NCBI GenBank assembly: GCA_021604805.1
Contig: BQJR01000003.1
Coordinates: forward strand, 806,001 to 870,000
DNA length: 64,000 nucleotides
Origin: Planctomycetota bacterium
Lineage (GTDB): Bacteria; Planctomycetota; B15-G4
Reading direction: 5' to 3'
Shown: piece after piece, positions 8,937-18,580 of the stretch
Numbering within the stretch: position 1 is the stretch's first letter
Layout: every line of letters starts with the position of its first letter
Notes under the pieces: generated by a model
What the model saw: only the letters and a program-made list of their open reading frames with translations
Databases searched by the model: none
Told to the model about the DNA's origin: nothing
Position numbers and translations under genes: made by a program

Positions 8937-10805
8937 ATGCGAGTTCGTGATCTCTGCATCGCTGCCGCGCTGCTCGGCGCGCTCGGAAGTTTCACGCCGC
9001 GCTTGTGTGCACAAGTGCGCTGGGACACGTGGTGGCGCAACCACGAGCTCGAGTTCCTCTGGGGCAGCGAACCCTGGAGCGTGCAGACCGATGTGAGCGC
9101 GATGCGCGGGGGCGGGCTGCGCGGCGGGAGCAGCGGGCCGGTGAGCGGGGGCCGATCGTCCACTCCGGGTGGGAGGCAGGTGGGCGCCGTGACTGTTGGA
9201 GGCAGTGAGAGTGTGGGCCCCGCCACGCTGCGGCGCGGCTTCGCTTATGGACGCATCGTGCCCGTGTTGTTGGAGCTCGCCGAGCACGACGACTTGCGCA
9301 TGCGTCGCCAGGCGGTGCGTGCGCTGGGGCGCGTCGTCGAGCCACGCTTCGCACGACTGATCAGCGACAGCCTGCGCGCGCGGCTCGAAGACAAGAGCAC
9401 GGGTGTGCGCGCCGAAGCGGCCTTCGCGCTGGGCATGGTCTACGACCCCGAGAACGGCCCCGACCTGCTCGCCATCGCCGCCGACAGCACCGCCGGCCGA
9501 CGCCTGGTCGGCGGCGAACACATCTCCGATCGCGTGCGCCGCGGCGCGCTCGCCGGCCTGAGCGCCGCCAACGACGCACGCATCGTGCCGCAGCTGCTCG
9601 CGCTCTACGAGAGCATGCCTGAGAAGCAGATCTCCTTGCGGCGCGCCGCGATCCTGGCGCTCGGACACGGCTCGGCGGAACGCGCGCCGCAGGTCGCTGC
9701 GATCTTCGAGGAACAACTGCGCGATCCCTGGGTCGAGCCGCTGCTGCGCACACAACTCGCCACGGCTTTGGGTCACCTGGGTCAGCGCAGCTCGATCCCC
9801 GTGCTGCTCGAAGTGCTCGACGAAGACACGCACGACCCGCGCATCCAACAGTCGTGCCTGATCGGCCTGGGCGACCTGGCCGAAGCCTCCGACGTGCACG
9901 TGATCCAGCGCTTGCTCGACGCCACCGTGGACGAGAAAGATCCCGACTCGCGTCGCTACGCGCTGCTCTCGGCGGCGCGCGTGCTGGCGCGTGACCTGCA
10001 CTCCGACAGCAGCGTCGAGAGCCACGTGTTGTTCGTGCGCACCTTGCTCGAGGAGATGGACTCACCGCGACACCGCGACGACAACCCGCACCACGCGCTC
10101 GCCGCGGGTATCTACCTACGCCCCCATCGCGTGCAGGCGCCCAAGCTCGAAGCGCAACTCATCCACGACGTAAACGACTTCAAAGACCCGGAGAATCGTG
10201 GCGCCTATGCACTCGCGCTCGGACTCGGCGGCCTCGAGTCGAGTGGCGAACTGCTGCTCGAACTCTTCCAAGACAACAAAGACCAGCTCTTCCGCGCCGA
10301 GTGCGCGCTCGCTTTGGGCTTCGTGCGCTACGAAGCCGCCACGCGCGACCTGCGCCAAGTCTTCGAGCAACGCGGCCTGCATCCGAGGTTGCTCGAGCTC
10401 GCCGGCACCGCGCTCATGCTGATCGGCGACGACGAGTCCGCCGACGTGTTGCTGCAACGGCTGATCAAGTCGGGCAACTACGAAGAACGCCTGGGCTTGG
10501 TCGACGCGCTCGCGAACTATCGCAACGAGCGCGTGGCCGAACGCATCCTCGAGCTGCTCGACGACGACAAGCTCGACACGATCACGCACATCGGCCTGTG
10601 CGCCGCGCTCGGCAAGCTCGCCACCTGGCGCTCGCTCCCGCACACCGCCGAGTACGCCGTGAGCCGCAACCTGGGCCCGCGCAACCGCAAGCTCGACGGT
10701 TTGCTCGACACGCCGCTCGACAAGCGCGGCGCGCTCGACCCGGAGCTCGAAGAAGAGGAGCCCGAGGAAGAGGAAGCCGAAGACGCGGCCGCCGAGGGCG
10801 GTTGA
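8937..10805 (+). CDS. Exported HEAT/PBS-lyase-type repeat protein with acidic tail
   Basis: 622 residues. It has an N-terminal signal peptide (LCIAAALLGALGSFTPRLCAQ) and a glycine/serine-rich linker around residues 55-95. A long series of about 30-residue helical hairpins follows, with pattern hits such as MRRQAVRALGR, VRAEAAFALGM, RRAAILALGHG and FRAECALALGFV, which are HEAT/Armadillo-like repeats. The last 25 residues are almost all glutamate, aspartate and alanine (EEEEPEEEEAEDAAAEGG). Such proteins form curved protein-binding surfaces; no enzymatic site is visible. Its role is unknown. It is convergent with the AbgT-type transporter gene. Confidence 0.85.
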   Translation: MRVRDLCIAAALLGALGSFTPRLCAQVRWDTWWRNHELEFLWGSEPWSVQTDVSAMRGGGLRGGSSGPVSGGRSSTPGGRQVGAVTVGGSESVGPATLRRGFAYGRIVPVLLELAEHDDLRMRRQAVRALGRVVEPRFARLISDSLRARLEDKSTGVRAEAAFALGMVYDPENGPDLLAIAADSTAGRRLVGGEHISDRVRRGALAGLSAANDARIVPQLLALYESMPEKQISLRRAAILALGHGSAERAPQVAAIFEEQLRDPWVEPLLRTQLATALGHLGQRSSIPVLLEVLDEDTHDPRIQQSCLIGLGDLAEASDVHVIQRLLDATVDEKDPDSRRYALLSAARVLARDLHSDSSVESHVLFVRTLLEEMDSPRHRDDNPHHALAAGIYLRPHRVQAPKLEAQLIHDVNDFKDPENRGAYALALGLGGLESSGELLLELFQDNKDQLFRAECALALGFVRYEAATRDLRQVFEQRGLHPRLLELAGTALMLIGDDESADVLLQRLIKSGNYEERLGLVDALANYRNERVAERILELLDDDKLDTITHIGLCAALGKLATWRSLPHTAEYAVSRNLGPRNRKLDGLLDTPLDKRGALDPELEEEEPEEEEAEDAAAEGG

Positions 10806-10865
10806 GTCACGCCCGAAGCACTGCCCGGCTCCGACGGACGCGCAGCCAGCGCCAGCCCGTGGAGC

Positions 10866-12503
10866 TCAGCCCCCCACGCTGTAGTACGTGGGCGCGCCAG
10901 GCCCGACCGGCATGCCGAACACGAACACCCACAGGTAGAAGAGCGCGATCCAACCGATCAACATCACGATCGAGTACGGAACCATCGTGGCGATCAGCGT
11001 GCCGATCCCGAGCTTGCGGTCGTAGCGCATGGCGAAGGCCAGGATCAGACCGAAGTAGCTCATCATTGGCGTGATGATGTTCGTGGTCGAGTCGCCGATG
11101 CGGTACGCGGCCTGGATCACTTGCGGGCTGTAGCCGACGCTCATCAACATGGGCACGAAGATCGGCGCCGTGACCGCCCACTGCGCCGACGCGCTGCCGA
11201 GCATCAGGTTCACGCAGCAGCACATCAGGATGAACGGGATGAACACGATCGGTCCCGTGAGTGCCATCTCCTGCAGCACGTCGGCACCGACGACGGCGGT
11301 GATCGTGCCCAGGTTCGTCCACTTGAAGAAGGCCACGAACTGCGCGGCGAAGAACACGAGCACGAGGTAGAGACCCATCGAGCTCATCGCCTGGGCCATG
11401 CCGTCGATCACGTCGCGATCGCTCTTCATCGAGCCGGTCACGCGCCCGTACACGATGCCGGGCACCACGAAGAACACGAAGATCAGCGCGACCACGCTCT
11501 TGAGCAACGGGCGCAGGTCTTGCACCAGGCTCTCGCTCTCGCCGGGATCGCGGAACCAGCCGTTCTCGGGGAGCACGGTGGCGAGCAACACGCCGATCAA
11601 CAGCAACACCGTGAGCCCGGCCAGACTGAGGCCGCGGCGTTCCTCGGCGGAGAGCGCGCCCATGCCCTTGGTGCTGTCTTCGATGCCGTCTTCGGCGCGG
11701 CTCGGGTCGTAGACGCCGAGCTTGGGTTCCACGATGCGCGTCGTCACGAAGGTGCCGACGACCGTGATCAGCACGGTGCTCGCCATCATGAAGTACCAGT
11801 TGGCGGTGGCGAGCACCTCCTTGCCAGCGCCGGGCGCGTAGTCGGTGTCGATCAGCGTGGCGGCTTCGGTGGTGATGCCCGCGAGCAAGGGGTCGACCGT
11901 GCCGATCAACAAGTTCGCCGAGTAGCCGCCCGACACGCCGGCGAAGGCTGCGGCCAGACCGGCCATCGGGTTGCGCCCGACCGAGTGGAACACCACGGCG
12001 GCGAGCGGGATCAGCACCACGTAACCCATCTCGGAGGCGGTGTTCGAGATGACGGCGGCGAAGACCACGGCCGCCGTGAGCAAGTTGCGCGGCGCGCCGA
12101 GCACGAGCGCGCGGATGGCGGCGCCGAGCAAACCAGAACGTTCGGCCACGCCCACACCCAGCAGCGCCACGAGCACCGTGCCGAGCGGCGCGAAGGACGT
12201 GAAGTTCGTGACCAGATTCGTGCCGATGCGACGCAGCCCTTCGGCGTTGAGCAGGCTCACGGCGCGGATCATGCCGTCGGCGGCACGCCCGTCGGTGCCT
12301 TCGGCGCGCGGATCGGGCACGGCCCACTCGAAGTGCCCCGCGATCCAGGAGAGCACGAGCACGCCGAGGCAGATCAGCGCGAAGAGCGTGACCGGGTGCG
12401 GCAGCAGGTTGCCGAGCCACTCGACCAGGCCGAGGAAGCGCGCGAAGAGACTGCGCTTGCCGGACGGGTCAGGGTCGTTGCTGCTGGCGGGTCGTGAATT
12501 CAT
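10866..12503 (-). CDS. AbgT-family transporter
   Basis: Inner-membrane carrier of 545 residues, related to the p-aminobenzoyl-glutamate and antimetabolite transporters AbgT and MtrF. The ATG at 12503 starts a short charged N-terminus followed by WLGNLLPHPVTLFALIC, the conserved first membrane segment. SNTASEMGYVVLIPLAA, FAGVSGGYSANLLIGTVDPLLAG and GDSTTNIITPMMSYFGL are the family signature loops around the substrate site. The length and about a dozen hydrophobic segments fit. Members import p-aminobenzoyl-glutamate or export sulfonamide-like compounds; direction and substrate here are unknown. No partner gene (AbgA/AbgB-type amidohydrolase) is adjacent. Confidence 0.92.
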   Translation of the reverse strand: MNSRPASSNDPDPSGKRSLFARFLGLVEWLGNLLPHPVTLFALICLGVLVLSWIAGHFEWAVPDPRAEGTDGRAADGMIRAVSLLNAEGLRRIGTNLVTNFTSFAPLGTVLVALLGVGVAERSGLLGAAIRALVLGAPRNLLTAAVVFAAVISNTASEMGYVVLIPLAAVVFHSVGRNPMAGLAAAFAGVSGGYSANLLIGTVDPLLAGITTEAATLIDTDYAPGAGKEVLATANWYFMMASTVLITVVGTFVTTRIVEPKLGVYDPSRAEDGIEDSTKGMGALSAEERRGLSLAGLTVLLLIGVLLATVLPENGWFRDPGESESLVQDLRPLLKSVVALIFVFFVVPGIVYGRVTGSMKSDRDVIDGMAQAMSSMGLYLVLVFFAAQFVAFFKWTNLGTITAVVGADVLQEMALTGPIVFIPFILMCCCVNLMLGSASAQWAVTAPIFVPMLMSVGYSPQVIQAAYRIGDSTTNIITPMMSYFGLILAFAMRYDRKLGIGTLIATMVPYSIVMLIGWIALFYLWVFVFGMPVGPGAPTYYSVGG

Positions 12504-12511
12504 GGGCGCCC

Positions 12512-12517
12512 ACGTTA
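12512..12517 (-). promoter_or_regulatory. Candidate -10 element close to the start codon
   Basis: On the minus strand TAACGT lies 8 bases before the ATG of the transporter gene, a spacing that would give a nearly leaderless transcript. The same hexamer followed by G also occurs about 40 bases before the endonuclease I start. Inference only. Confidence 0.25.
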
Positions 12518-12709
12518 GCGGATCGCGCGCGCTGGCGACGGTCTCGCTCCCCAGCGGATCGACAGGCGCTCGACGCGCGCGGTGTCGGCGGGCGGCACGA
12601 GTTGACTCGGGTGGGCGCAGCACTCGCTAGGCTCAGCGATTCCGCTCGTCGTGACACCTGAGCGGCGCAGCGGCATCCCAACGCGCCCCTCGCTTCCCGG
12701 AGCACCCCG

Positions 12710-13306
12710 ATGACCCCGCCCAGCCCCACGTCCGCAGACTCTGCAGCCCACACCGATCCGCTCCTCGCGCGCCACTGGGAGCACGCGCTGCCCTGGAGCG
12801 ACTACCTCGAAACCGTCGTGGAGAAGCGCGACCTGTGGTTGGCCAACGCGCGTCGCAGCACGCTGCGTGACGAAGAACGTGCGCGTCTCCACGCGCTGCC
12901 CGGCGCGCGTCGTGTGTTGGTGCTCAGCGAAGACTGGTGCGGCGACGCGTTGCGCAGTTTGCCGAGCCTCGCCCAAGCGCTCGACGCGGCCCCCGGCGTG
13001 GAAGCCCGCTACCTCCCACTCGACGCTCACCCCGACGCGATCGAGGGCTTGCGCACGCACGGCGGCGCCGCGATCCCGATGCTCGTCGTGGCGGACGAAC
13101 ACGGCGAGCGACTCGGCAGTTGGGGACCGAGGCCGGCCCCGCTGCAAGCGCTGCTGCGCGCGCGTCGCTCGAGCTTCGGCGCGCCGACCGCCGAGACCAT
13201 GGCCGAGTTCTACGCGCCGATCATGGCCTGGTATGCCAAGGACAAAGGCGTCACCACGCTGCAGGAAGTGCTCATGCTCTTGGAGCGCGGCGGCAGCGCA
13301 CGCTGA
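12710..13306 (+). CDS. Thioredoxin-like protein with a single-cysteine EDWCGD motif
   Basis: 198-residue cytoplasmic protein of the thioredoxin-like family that has one active-site cysteine (W76-C77-G78-D79 in VLVLSEDWCGDA) rather than CxxC. The cis-proline loop is visible as AAIPMLVVADEHGERLGSWGPRP. Known relatives are small uncharacterised proteins in many bacteria, probably thiol-disulfide or glutathione-dependent enzymes. The second half (residues 150-198) is helical. It is monocistronic, divergent from the AbgT gene, and followed by about 400 bases without a gene. Confidence 0.82.
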   Translation: MTPPSPTSADSAAHTDPLLARHWEHALPWSDYLETVVEKRDLWLANARRSTLRDEERARLHALPGARRVLVLSEDWCGDALRSLPSLAQALDAAPGVEARYLPLDAHPDAIEGLRTHGGAAIPMLVVADEHGERLGSWGPRPAPLQALLRARRSSFGAPTAETMAEFYAPIMAWYAKDKGVTTLQEVLMLLERGGSAR

Positions 13307-13709
13307 ACTGTGCTGCGCCAGCGTGTGCACCACGTGATGTGGGAGTGCGCGAGGAGCGCGCCGCAACGAGCCGACGAGCGTCGCGGTTGGGAGCGAGAGC
13401 GGAACTTGGCGCGGCGTAGCGCGCGCAGGTGCAGCGGTAACGCGTCCACAAACTTGCGCGCGACTGGCACCGACGCAATGTGCGACACAGCGGTACACAA
13501 ACCACGACGACGCGTCGACGCCACGTGCTCGGGACCCACTTCGCGTCGTGAAGCGGAAGGCCAATCGTGAAGCAAGCGCGGCGACAACGTGGCGTGCCGT
13601 CGAGCGCGTGATGGACACGGGACATTCCCGCGGATGTGGTTTAGCGTGAAGCGCAACTCTCCCGAGAAACACCACCCCCTCCTCCGCACCCCCGCCGCAG
13701 GTATCTCGA
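13307..13709. other. Intergenic stretch, no gene seen
   Basis: This 403-base stretch has open frames on both strands, but their products are arginine-, cysteine- and alanine-rich with no protein-like pattern. I see no RNA gene. The last part presumably holds the promoter of the following sigma-factor gene. Confidence 0.5.
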
Positions 13710-14360
13710 GTGACGCGTCCCCCGCGCGACCCTCGCCCGCGTCCCACCGTTTCGCATCGAGCCTCGCCCCCCGCGGCTGCGCCTTCCTCCGGCGCCGCCC
13801 GTCGCAAGGCGAGTTCGACAACGGCGGACGACGCGTCGCGAGCCACTGACCGACTCGACGCGCTCGTCGCCGGACTCTACGACGAGCTGCGTGGACTGGC
13901 CGGCCGTCTCATGCAACACGAGCGCTCCAGTCACACGCTGCAACCCACTGCCCTCGCGCACGAAGCCTATCTGCGCATGGCGCGACAGGAGCAGCATCGC
14001 TGGCAGAACCGCTCCTACCTGTTGAGCGCAGCGGCCGGCGTGATCCGGCGCGTGCTCGTGGATCACGCGCGCGGCAAGTTGCGACTCAAGCGCGGCGCCG
14101 GCTGGGAGAAGACCGACGACCCGCTCGCCGCACCGATCCACGACCTCGGCGACGTGCTCACGTTGCACGAAGCCCTCGAGCACCTCGGCAACGTGCACGC
14201 ACGCCAAGCGCGCGTGGTGGAGCTGCGCTTCTTCGGCGCGCTCGAGGTCGACGAGGTCGCGCAGGTGCTGGGCGTGAGCCCGCGCACGGTGGCCACCGAC
14301 TGGCGCGTGGCCAAGGCCTGGTTGCGCGCGCACCTCGCGTCGCCGGAGTCCGAGAACTGA
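13710..14360 (+). CDS. ECF sigma factor (planctomycete kinase-associated type)
   Basis: 216-residue RNA polymerase sigma factor. Region 2 is LVAGLYDELRGLAGRLM with HTLQPTALAHEAYLRM, the signature of the ECF group found next to Ser/Thr kinase genes in Planctomycetota. Region 4 is VVELRFFGALEVDEVAQVLG followed by helix-turn-helix SPRTVATDWRVAKAWLRAHL. The first 45 residues from the GTG start are proline/serine/arginine-rich with no homology expected, so the real start may be later. The kinase gene follows immediately; the two probably act together, with the kinase controlling the sigma factor by phosphorylation in place of a classical anti-sigma factor. A second such pair lies at 45.7-49.2 kb. 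Confidence 0.9.
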   Translation: MTRPPRDPRPRPTVSHRASPPAAAPSSGAARRKASSTTADDASRATDRLDALVAGLYDELRGLAGRLMQHERSSHTLQPTALAHEAYLRMARQEQHRWQNRSYLLSAAAGVIRRVLVDHARGKLRLKRGAGWEKTDDPLAAPIHDLGDVLTLHEALEHLGNVHARQARVVELRFFGALEVDEVAQVLGVSPRTVATDWRVAKAWLRAHLASPESEN

Positions 14361-14413
14361 CGGATCCCGGCGCAACGCTGCACGCACGCGCCTCTGAGAT
14401 CTTCCTCGGAGCC

Positions 14414-16828
14414 GTGCGACTGCACGAGAGCGAACGCGCCCTCTTCATCGAGCAAGCCTGCGACGGCGACACCGAGTTGCTGCAGCACGTGCGCGCGTTG
14501 CTCGCCCACGATCGAACCGACGACGTCGAGCCCTGCCTGCACGCCGCGCGCGACCTGCTCGAGCGCCTCGACGAACGCTCGCTCGACCTGGCCCCCGACG
14601 CCATCGACGGCTACCGCATCCTCGGCGTGCTGGGTCACGGCGGCAGCAGCCTCGTCTTGCGCGCGCTGCAACACGGCACCGGTCGCGAAGTCGCGATCAA
14701 GTTGATGCACCTCGGGTCGAGCGACGAACAACTCAGCCGCCGCCTCGCACTCGAAGCGCACCTGCTCGGCATGCTCGACCACCCCGGCATCGCGCGCATC
14801 CTGGAGAGCGGCGAGTACCAGACCCGCGCCGGCCCGCAGCCCTTCCTCGCCATGGAGCTGGTCCACGGCAAACCGCTCACCGACTTCTGTCGACTGCACG
14901 ACCTCGGCACACGCGACCGCATCGCGCTGCTCGCACGCGTGGCCGACGCCGTGCAACACGCGCACCAATGTGGCGTGCTGCATCGCGACCTCAAGCCCAG
15001 CAACATCCTGGTCACCGAAGAACGCCAACCCAAGGTGCTCGACTTCGGCATCGGCCGCACGCTGCACGCCTCCGGAGGCCTCACACCCACCGGCGCCGAA
15101 ACCCCGGTGCTCGGCACGCTCGGTTACATGAGCCCCGAACAACTCACAGCCGAGGGTCGACGCGTGGACATGCGCTCCGACGTGTACACCCTGGGCGTGC
15201 TGGCCTACGAGCTGCTCGCCAAGCGAGCCCCCTTCGAGACCCGTGGCAGCGACGTGCCCGAAGTGCTGCGCCGACTCGCGGGGAGCGACCCGGTGCCGCT
15301 CGGACAAGTCGACCCTCGATGGCGTGGCGACCTCGAGGCCGTGGTGTGCAAGGCCATGGCCCGCGACCGCACCAAGCGCTACGGCTCGGCCGCCGACTTC
15401 GCGAAAGACCTGCGACGTCACCTCGCGCACCAGACCGTGAGCGCGCGCCGGCCGCACCTCGCCTTGCGCGCGGTCCGCGGCTTGCGGCGTCATCCGATCG
15501 GGGCGGTGTCGATCGCGGGCCTGATCCTCGCGCTCGCGGTCGGCTTGGCCATCAAGCAGGCTGCGATCGTGGAGAACGCGCGCGAGCTGGCGCGCTTCGA
15601 ACGTCTGTTCGAGGACCTCACCGTGTTCCTCAACGACCCGCACGTCGACGCCGACGGCGAGCTCGTCACACTCGACACCGGCACCTTGCGCGAGAAGCTC
15701 GGCAACGCGAACGACTACATCGAGCGTCGACTCGGCGAGCAACCCGACACGGCCGGTTCCTTCCACGTGCTCATCGCGCGACTCCTCAAGGGTCACAGCA
15801 CCGGGGCCGACGACGCCCGCGAGATCCGCTCGCACTTCGAACGCGGCGCGGCGCTGCTGGCCTCCTCACTCGGCGCCGACCATCCCAGCGCGCTCCAAGC
15901 CAAGCGCGATCTCGTGAGTCATCTCGTGGACCGCTGGGACCTCGACGCCGCCGAGCGCGCGCTCGCGGAGTTGCATCGCGATGGCGCCGATCTGCTCGAC
16001 GACGACGTGAGCCTGAGCCTCCAGTTGAGCTCGATCCAGGCGCGCCTGTTCCGCATCCGCGGGCAGAAGCGCGCCGCGCGCGCGCAACTCGAACGCGCGC
16101 TGCAACGCTCACACGACGAACTCGGCGCAGCCTCCACCCAGTCGGTGAACACGCTCGTGCGCTTGGTGGCGCTCCTCCCCCCCGACGAAGGCCTCGCGCG
16201 CATCGCGGCCCAGCGTCGCGAGCTGCCCGACCCGCTGCGCCCGCGCCTCGCCCTGCGCCTCGACCGCGCCGAAGCCCAGCTGCGCCTCAAGCGTGGCGAG
16301 CAACTCGGCCTGCTCGCCGAAGTCGACCGCGCCCGACAGATGTTCGTGGAGCATCGCGCGATGTGCGTGGAGCAGCTGGGCGCGTCGTCGCGGGCGGTCT
16401 TCGCGGCCGAGGTGCTCCTGGCGAGCGCGCACTTGGCCACGGGCGATCAGGCCGCGGCGCTCACCCAGCTCAAGCGTTCGGAACTCAACGCCCCGTCGCG
16501 CTTGGCTCCCGACGACCCGCTCTTGCAACGCACGCTGATCTTCAAGGCTCGGGCGCTGCGCGAGGCGGGCCAGGTTCGCTCTGCCTTCGACGTCTGCTCG
16601 CAGCTCCTGTCGGGCTTCGAGGACCACAGCCGGGCGCCCACCGTCGGCGACGGCGAAGCCCTGCTCGAGAGCGCCCGATGCGCCCTGCTCCTGGGCGAGA
16701 TCGGTCGCGCCCAGGCCTTCCTGGCACGGGCGCGCGGGCTCTGGGCGCCAAAGATGGACAACGACCACGATCTGTGGCACGAGCTCCAGCAGCTCGAGCG
16801 CGTCGCGCATCGACCGCCCACCGGATGA
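14414..16828 (+). CDS. Membrane-anchored Ser/Thr protein kinase (start uncertain)
   Basis: 804 residues from the first GTG. The N-terminal segment ESERALFIEQACDGDTELLQHVRALL is the short helical region usual before the kinase domain in this family. All kinase motifs are present: GHGGSSLVL glycine loop, VAIKLM lysine, HRDLKPSNILV catalytic loop, DFGIGR and GTLGYMSPEQL. A single membrane segment follows (GAVSIAGLILALAVGLAIK, near residue 365), then about 420 TPR-like residues. Family-like sequence (ASEIFLGAVRL) continues upstream of the GTG with no ATG, GTG or TTG. A CTG at 14357, overlapping the sigma-factor stop codon and preceded by GGAG at 8 bases, is a possible real start. It pairs functionally with the sigma factor just upstream. 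Confidence 0.9.
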   Translation: MRLHESERALFIEQACDGDTELLQHVRALLAHDRTDDVEPCLHAARDLLERLDERSLDLAPDAIDGYRILGVLGHGGSSLVLRALQHGTGREVAIKLMHLGSSDEQLSRRLALEAHLLGMLDHPGIARILESGEYQTRAGPQPFLAMELVHGKPLTDFCRLHDLGTRDRIALLARVADAVQHAHQCGVLHRDLKPSNILVTEERQPKVLDFGIGRTLHASGGLTPTGAETPVLGTLGYMSPEQLTAEGRRVDMRSDVYTLGVLAYELLAKRAPFETRGSDVPEVLRRLAGSDPVPLGQVDPRWRGDLEAVVCKAMARDRTKRYGSAADFAKDLRRHLAHQTVSARRPHLALRAVRGLRRHPIGAVSIAGLILALAVGLAIKQAAIVENARELARFERLFEDLTVFLNDPHVDADGELVTLDTGTLREKLGNANDYIERRLGEQPDTAGSFHVLIARLLKGHSTGADDAREIRSHFERGAALLASSLGADHPSALQAKRDLVSHLVDRWDLDAAERALAELHRDGADLLDDDVSLSLQLSSIQARLFRIRGQKRAARAQLERALQRSHDELGAASTQSVNTLVRLVALLPPDEGLARIAAQRRELPDPLRPRLALRLDRAEAQLRLKRGEQLGLLAEVDRARQMFVEHRAMCVEQLGASSRAVFAAEVLLASAHLATGDQAAALTQLKRSELNAPSRLAPDDPLLQRTLIFKARALREAGQVRSAFDVCSQLLSGFEDHSRAPTVGDGEALLESARCALLLGEIGRAQAFLARARGLWAPKMDNDHDLWHELQQLERVAHRPPTG

Positions 16829-17029
16829 CCGCCAGATAAAAGGTGGGCCGCCCGGCTCGCGCGCGCCGCTGACTTGCGACTCCCAGCGTCCATCGGTCGA
16901 TCTGCATCCTTCATGCTTCGAATCCGTATAGTCCGATACATCCTTTTGGTCCCGAAGAACGACGCTCGCGAAACCCGCAGCGCTCGCCCCCTCCGCCCCC
17001 AAGACCCCCCGAAGAGTCGAGGATCCCGC

Positions 17030-18532
17030 ATGTCCCGAGACACGCTCCATTCGCTGCTCATGAGCTGCTCTGCTCTGGCACTGACCCTGGCGCTTGCCCC
17101 CGTCGCCCTCTCGCAGCAGGAAGGTTTCTGCGCGCAAGACGGCCTGATCGTCATCGAAGTCGAGAACGCTCCGCCCGCAGGCAGCTGGGTCGCGGAGACG
17201 AGCCTCGGCGGCTTCACCGGTGACTCCTACTACCGCTGGTCGGGTCCCGACCTCTTCACGAGCCCCGGCTCGGGCGTGCTCACCTACACGATCAACATCA
17301 CGGATCCGGGCGACTACCAGATGCGCTACCGGAACTTCCACGACGACCCCGACCACACCATGGAGAACGACGCGTGGACGCGCATGGACGGCGGCTCGTG
17401 GGTCAAGACCTACTCGGGCCCCGGCGAGATCTGGACCTTCCACACGCGCCACGAGTACAGCCACGACAACAAGCAACCCGCGCACTACAACCTGAGCGCC
17501 GGTTACCACACCTTCCAGATCAGCGGTCGCTCGCACGACTTCCGCATCGATCGGATCCACTTCTTCAAGACGAACGGCCCCACGCACGAGAACGCGAGCC
17601 TGCCCGAGTCGCCCTTCGGTGACTGCCTCGGCGAGCTGCCGCACCCCGCGAAGAAGCTCAACTCCTTCACCGGCGTGTTCTCCGACGGCACGCTCGGCGG
17701 CCTGGAAGTGAAGGCCGGCGACATCTCGCCCGAGGCCAACAACCCCGGCGAGGTCGGACGCCATCTGCAGTTCGACGGTGTCGCGCGCGCGCTGCTCCCC
17801 GGGCGCACCTACACCGACCAGGAAGTGCTCGTGCGGCTTCGTCCGCGCATGCCCGAAGGCAGCTGGTTCGGCGTGCTCTTGCGCGCCGACTCGCCCAACG
17901 ACGACTTCTCGGCCGGCGGCCCGCAGAGTATGGTGCGCCTGCACCGTTCACCAGGCAGCGGCGAAGTCCGCGTGCACCTGCACGACAGCAACGGCGTGAT
18001 CTACAACGGCCCGAGCCTGCCGCTCTCACAAGTGGACCCCGACACGCAGCCGCTCGTGCTGCGCGTGGTCACCGACGGCAGCACGGTGAACGCCACGGTC
18101 AACGGCGTCGAGGCGATGCAGGGCGGCTTCAGCGGCATCGCTGATCCGGCCAGCGGCGGCTACACCAGCTTGCGCTCGCTGATCAGCGCGGGCACCGCGG
18201 GGACCATCGGCGTGGACTACGTGCTGGTGCGCGCCGAGGGCGACATCCCCGACGTGCACTTCGACAACGACGGCAAGCTGTGGCTCTCGATGCTCGAGGA
18301 CGACAACACCGTGCCCGGCGTCGTGGACCCAGGCAGCTTCTCCTTCCAGCACCAGACGCTGAACTTCGGCTTGGCCGGATTCATCGGCTTCATCCTGCCC
18401 TTGTTCGACTACGTGGCGACCGACGCCGACCATTTCCTGCTGGGCGTGGTCGACTCCGGCCTGAACTTCGCGCCGGGCTCGGAAACCGTCCTGCACTACA
18501 AGGGCGACTCCGAAGGCGACTTCGCGCCCTGA
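17030..18532 (+). CDS. Exported protein with N-terminal carbohydrate-binding-like domain
   Basis: 500 residues. The ATG at 17030 begins a signal peptide (MSCSALALTLALAPVALSQ). About residues 25-190 form a beta-sandwich with IVIEVENAPPAGSWV, YYRWSGPD, GDYQMRYRNFHDD and FRIDRIHFFK, resembling carbohydrate-binding modules that begin with a mature-chain glutamate strand. Residues 210-420 look like a second, concanavalin-type sandwich (GRHLQFDGVARALLPGRTYTDQEVLVRLRP to TIGVDYVLVRAEGD). The last 80 residues do not match the C-terminal module found on the other exported enzymes. No catalytic domain is visible; a binding or surface role is likely. It is upstream of the hydrolase gene by 48 bases on the same strand. 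Confidence 0.75.
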   Translation: MSRDTLHSLLMSCSALALTLALAPVALSQQEGFCAQDGLIVIEVENAPPAGSWVAETSLGGFTGDSYYRWSGPDLFTSPGSGVLTYTINITDPGDYQMRYRNFHDDPDHTMENDAWTRMDGGSWVKTYSGPGEIWTFHTRHEYSHDNKQPAHYNLSAGYHTFQISGRSHDFRIDRIHFFKTNGPTHENASLPESPFGDCLGELPHPAKKLNSFTGVFSDGTLGGLEVKAGDISPEANNPGEVGRHLQFDGVARALLPGRTYTDQEVLVRLRPRMPEGSWFGVLLRADSPNDDFSAGGPQSMVRLHRSPGSGEVRVHLHDSNGVIYNGPSLPLSQVDPDTQPLVLRVVTDGSTVNATVNGVEAMQGGFSGIADPASGGYTSLRSLISAGTAGTIGVDYVLVRAEGDIPDVHFDNDGKLWLSMLEDDNTVPGVVDPGSFSFQHQTLNFGLAGFIGFILPLFDYVATDADHFLLGVVDSGLNFAPGSETVLHYKGDSEGDFAP

Positions 18533-18580
18533 GCTGCGGCATCACGCGGTAGGATCTGAGGCTCTCCACGGAGCGTCTCG

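Noticed and set aside
13310..13625. Small genes in the gap before sigma factor 1
   Set aside because: Candidate products on both strands are arginine/cysteine/alanine-rich and show no start-site or family support.
16905..16935. ttcgaatcc resembling a tRNA T-loop upstream of the carbohydrate-binding-like gene
   Set aside because: No acceptor stem, anticodon arm or D-arm can be formed with the surrounding bases; only a possible TATAGT -10 box is noted there.
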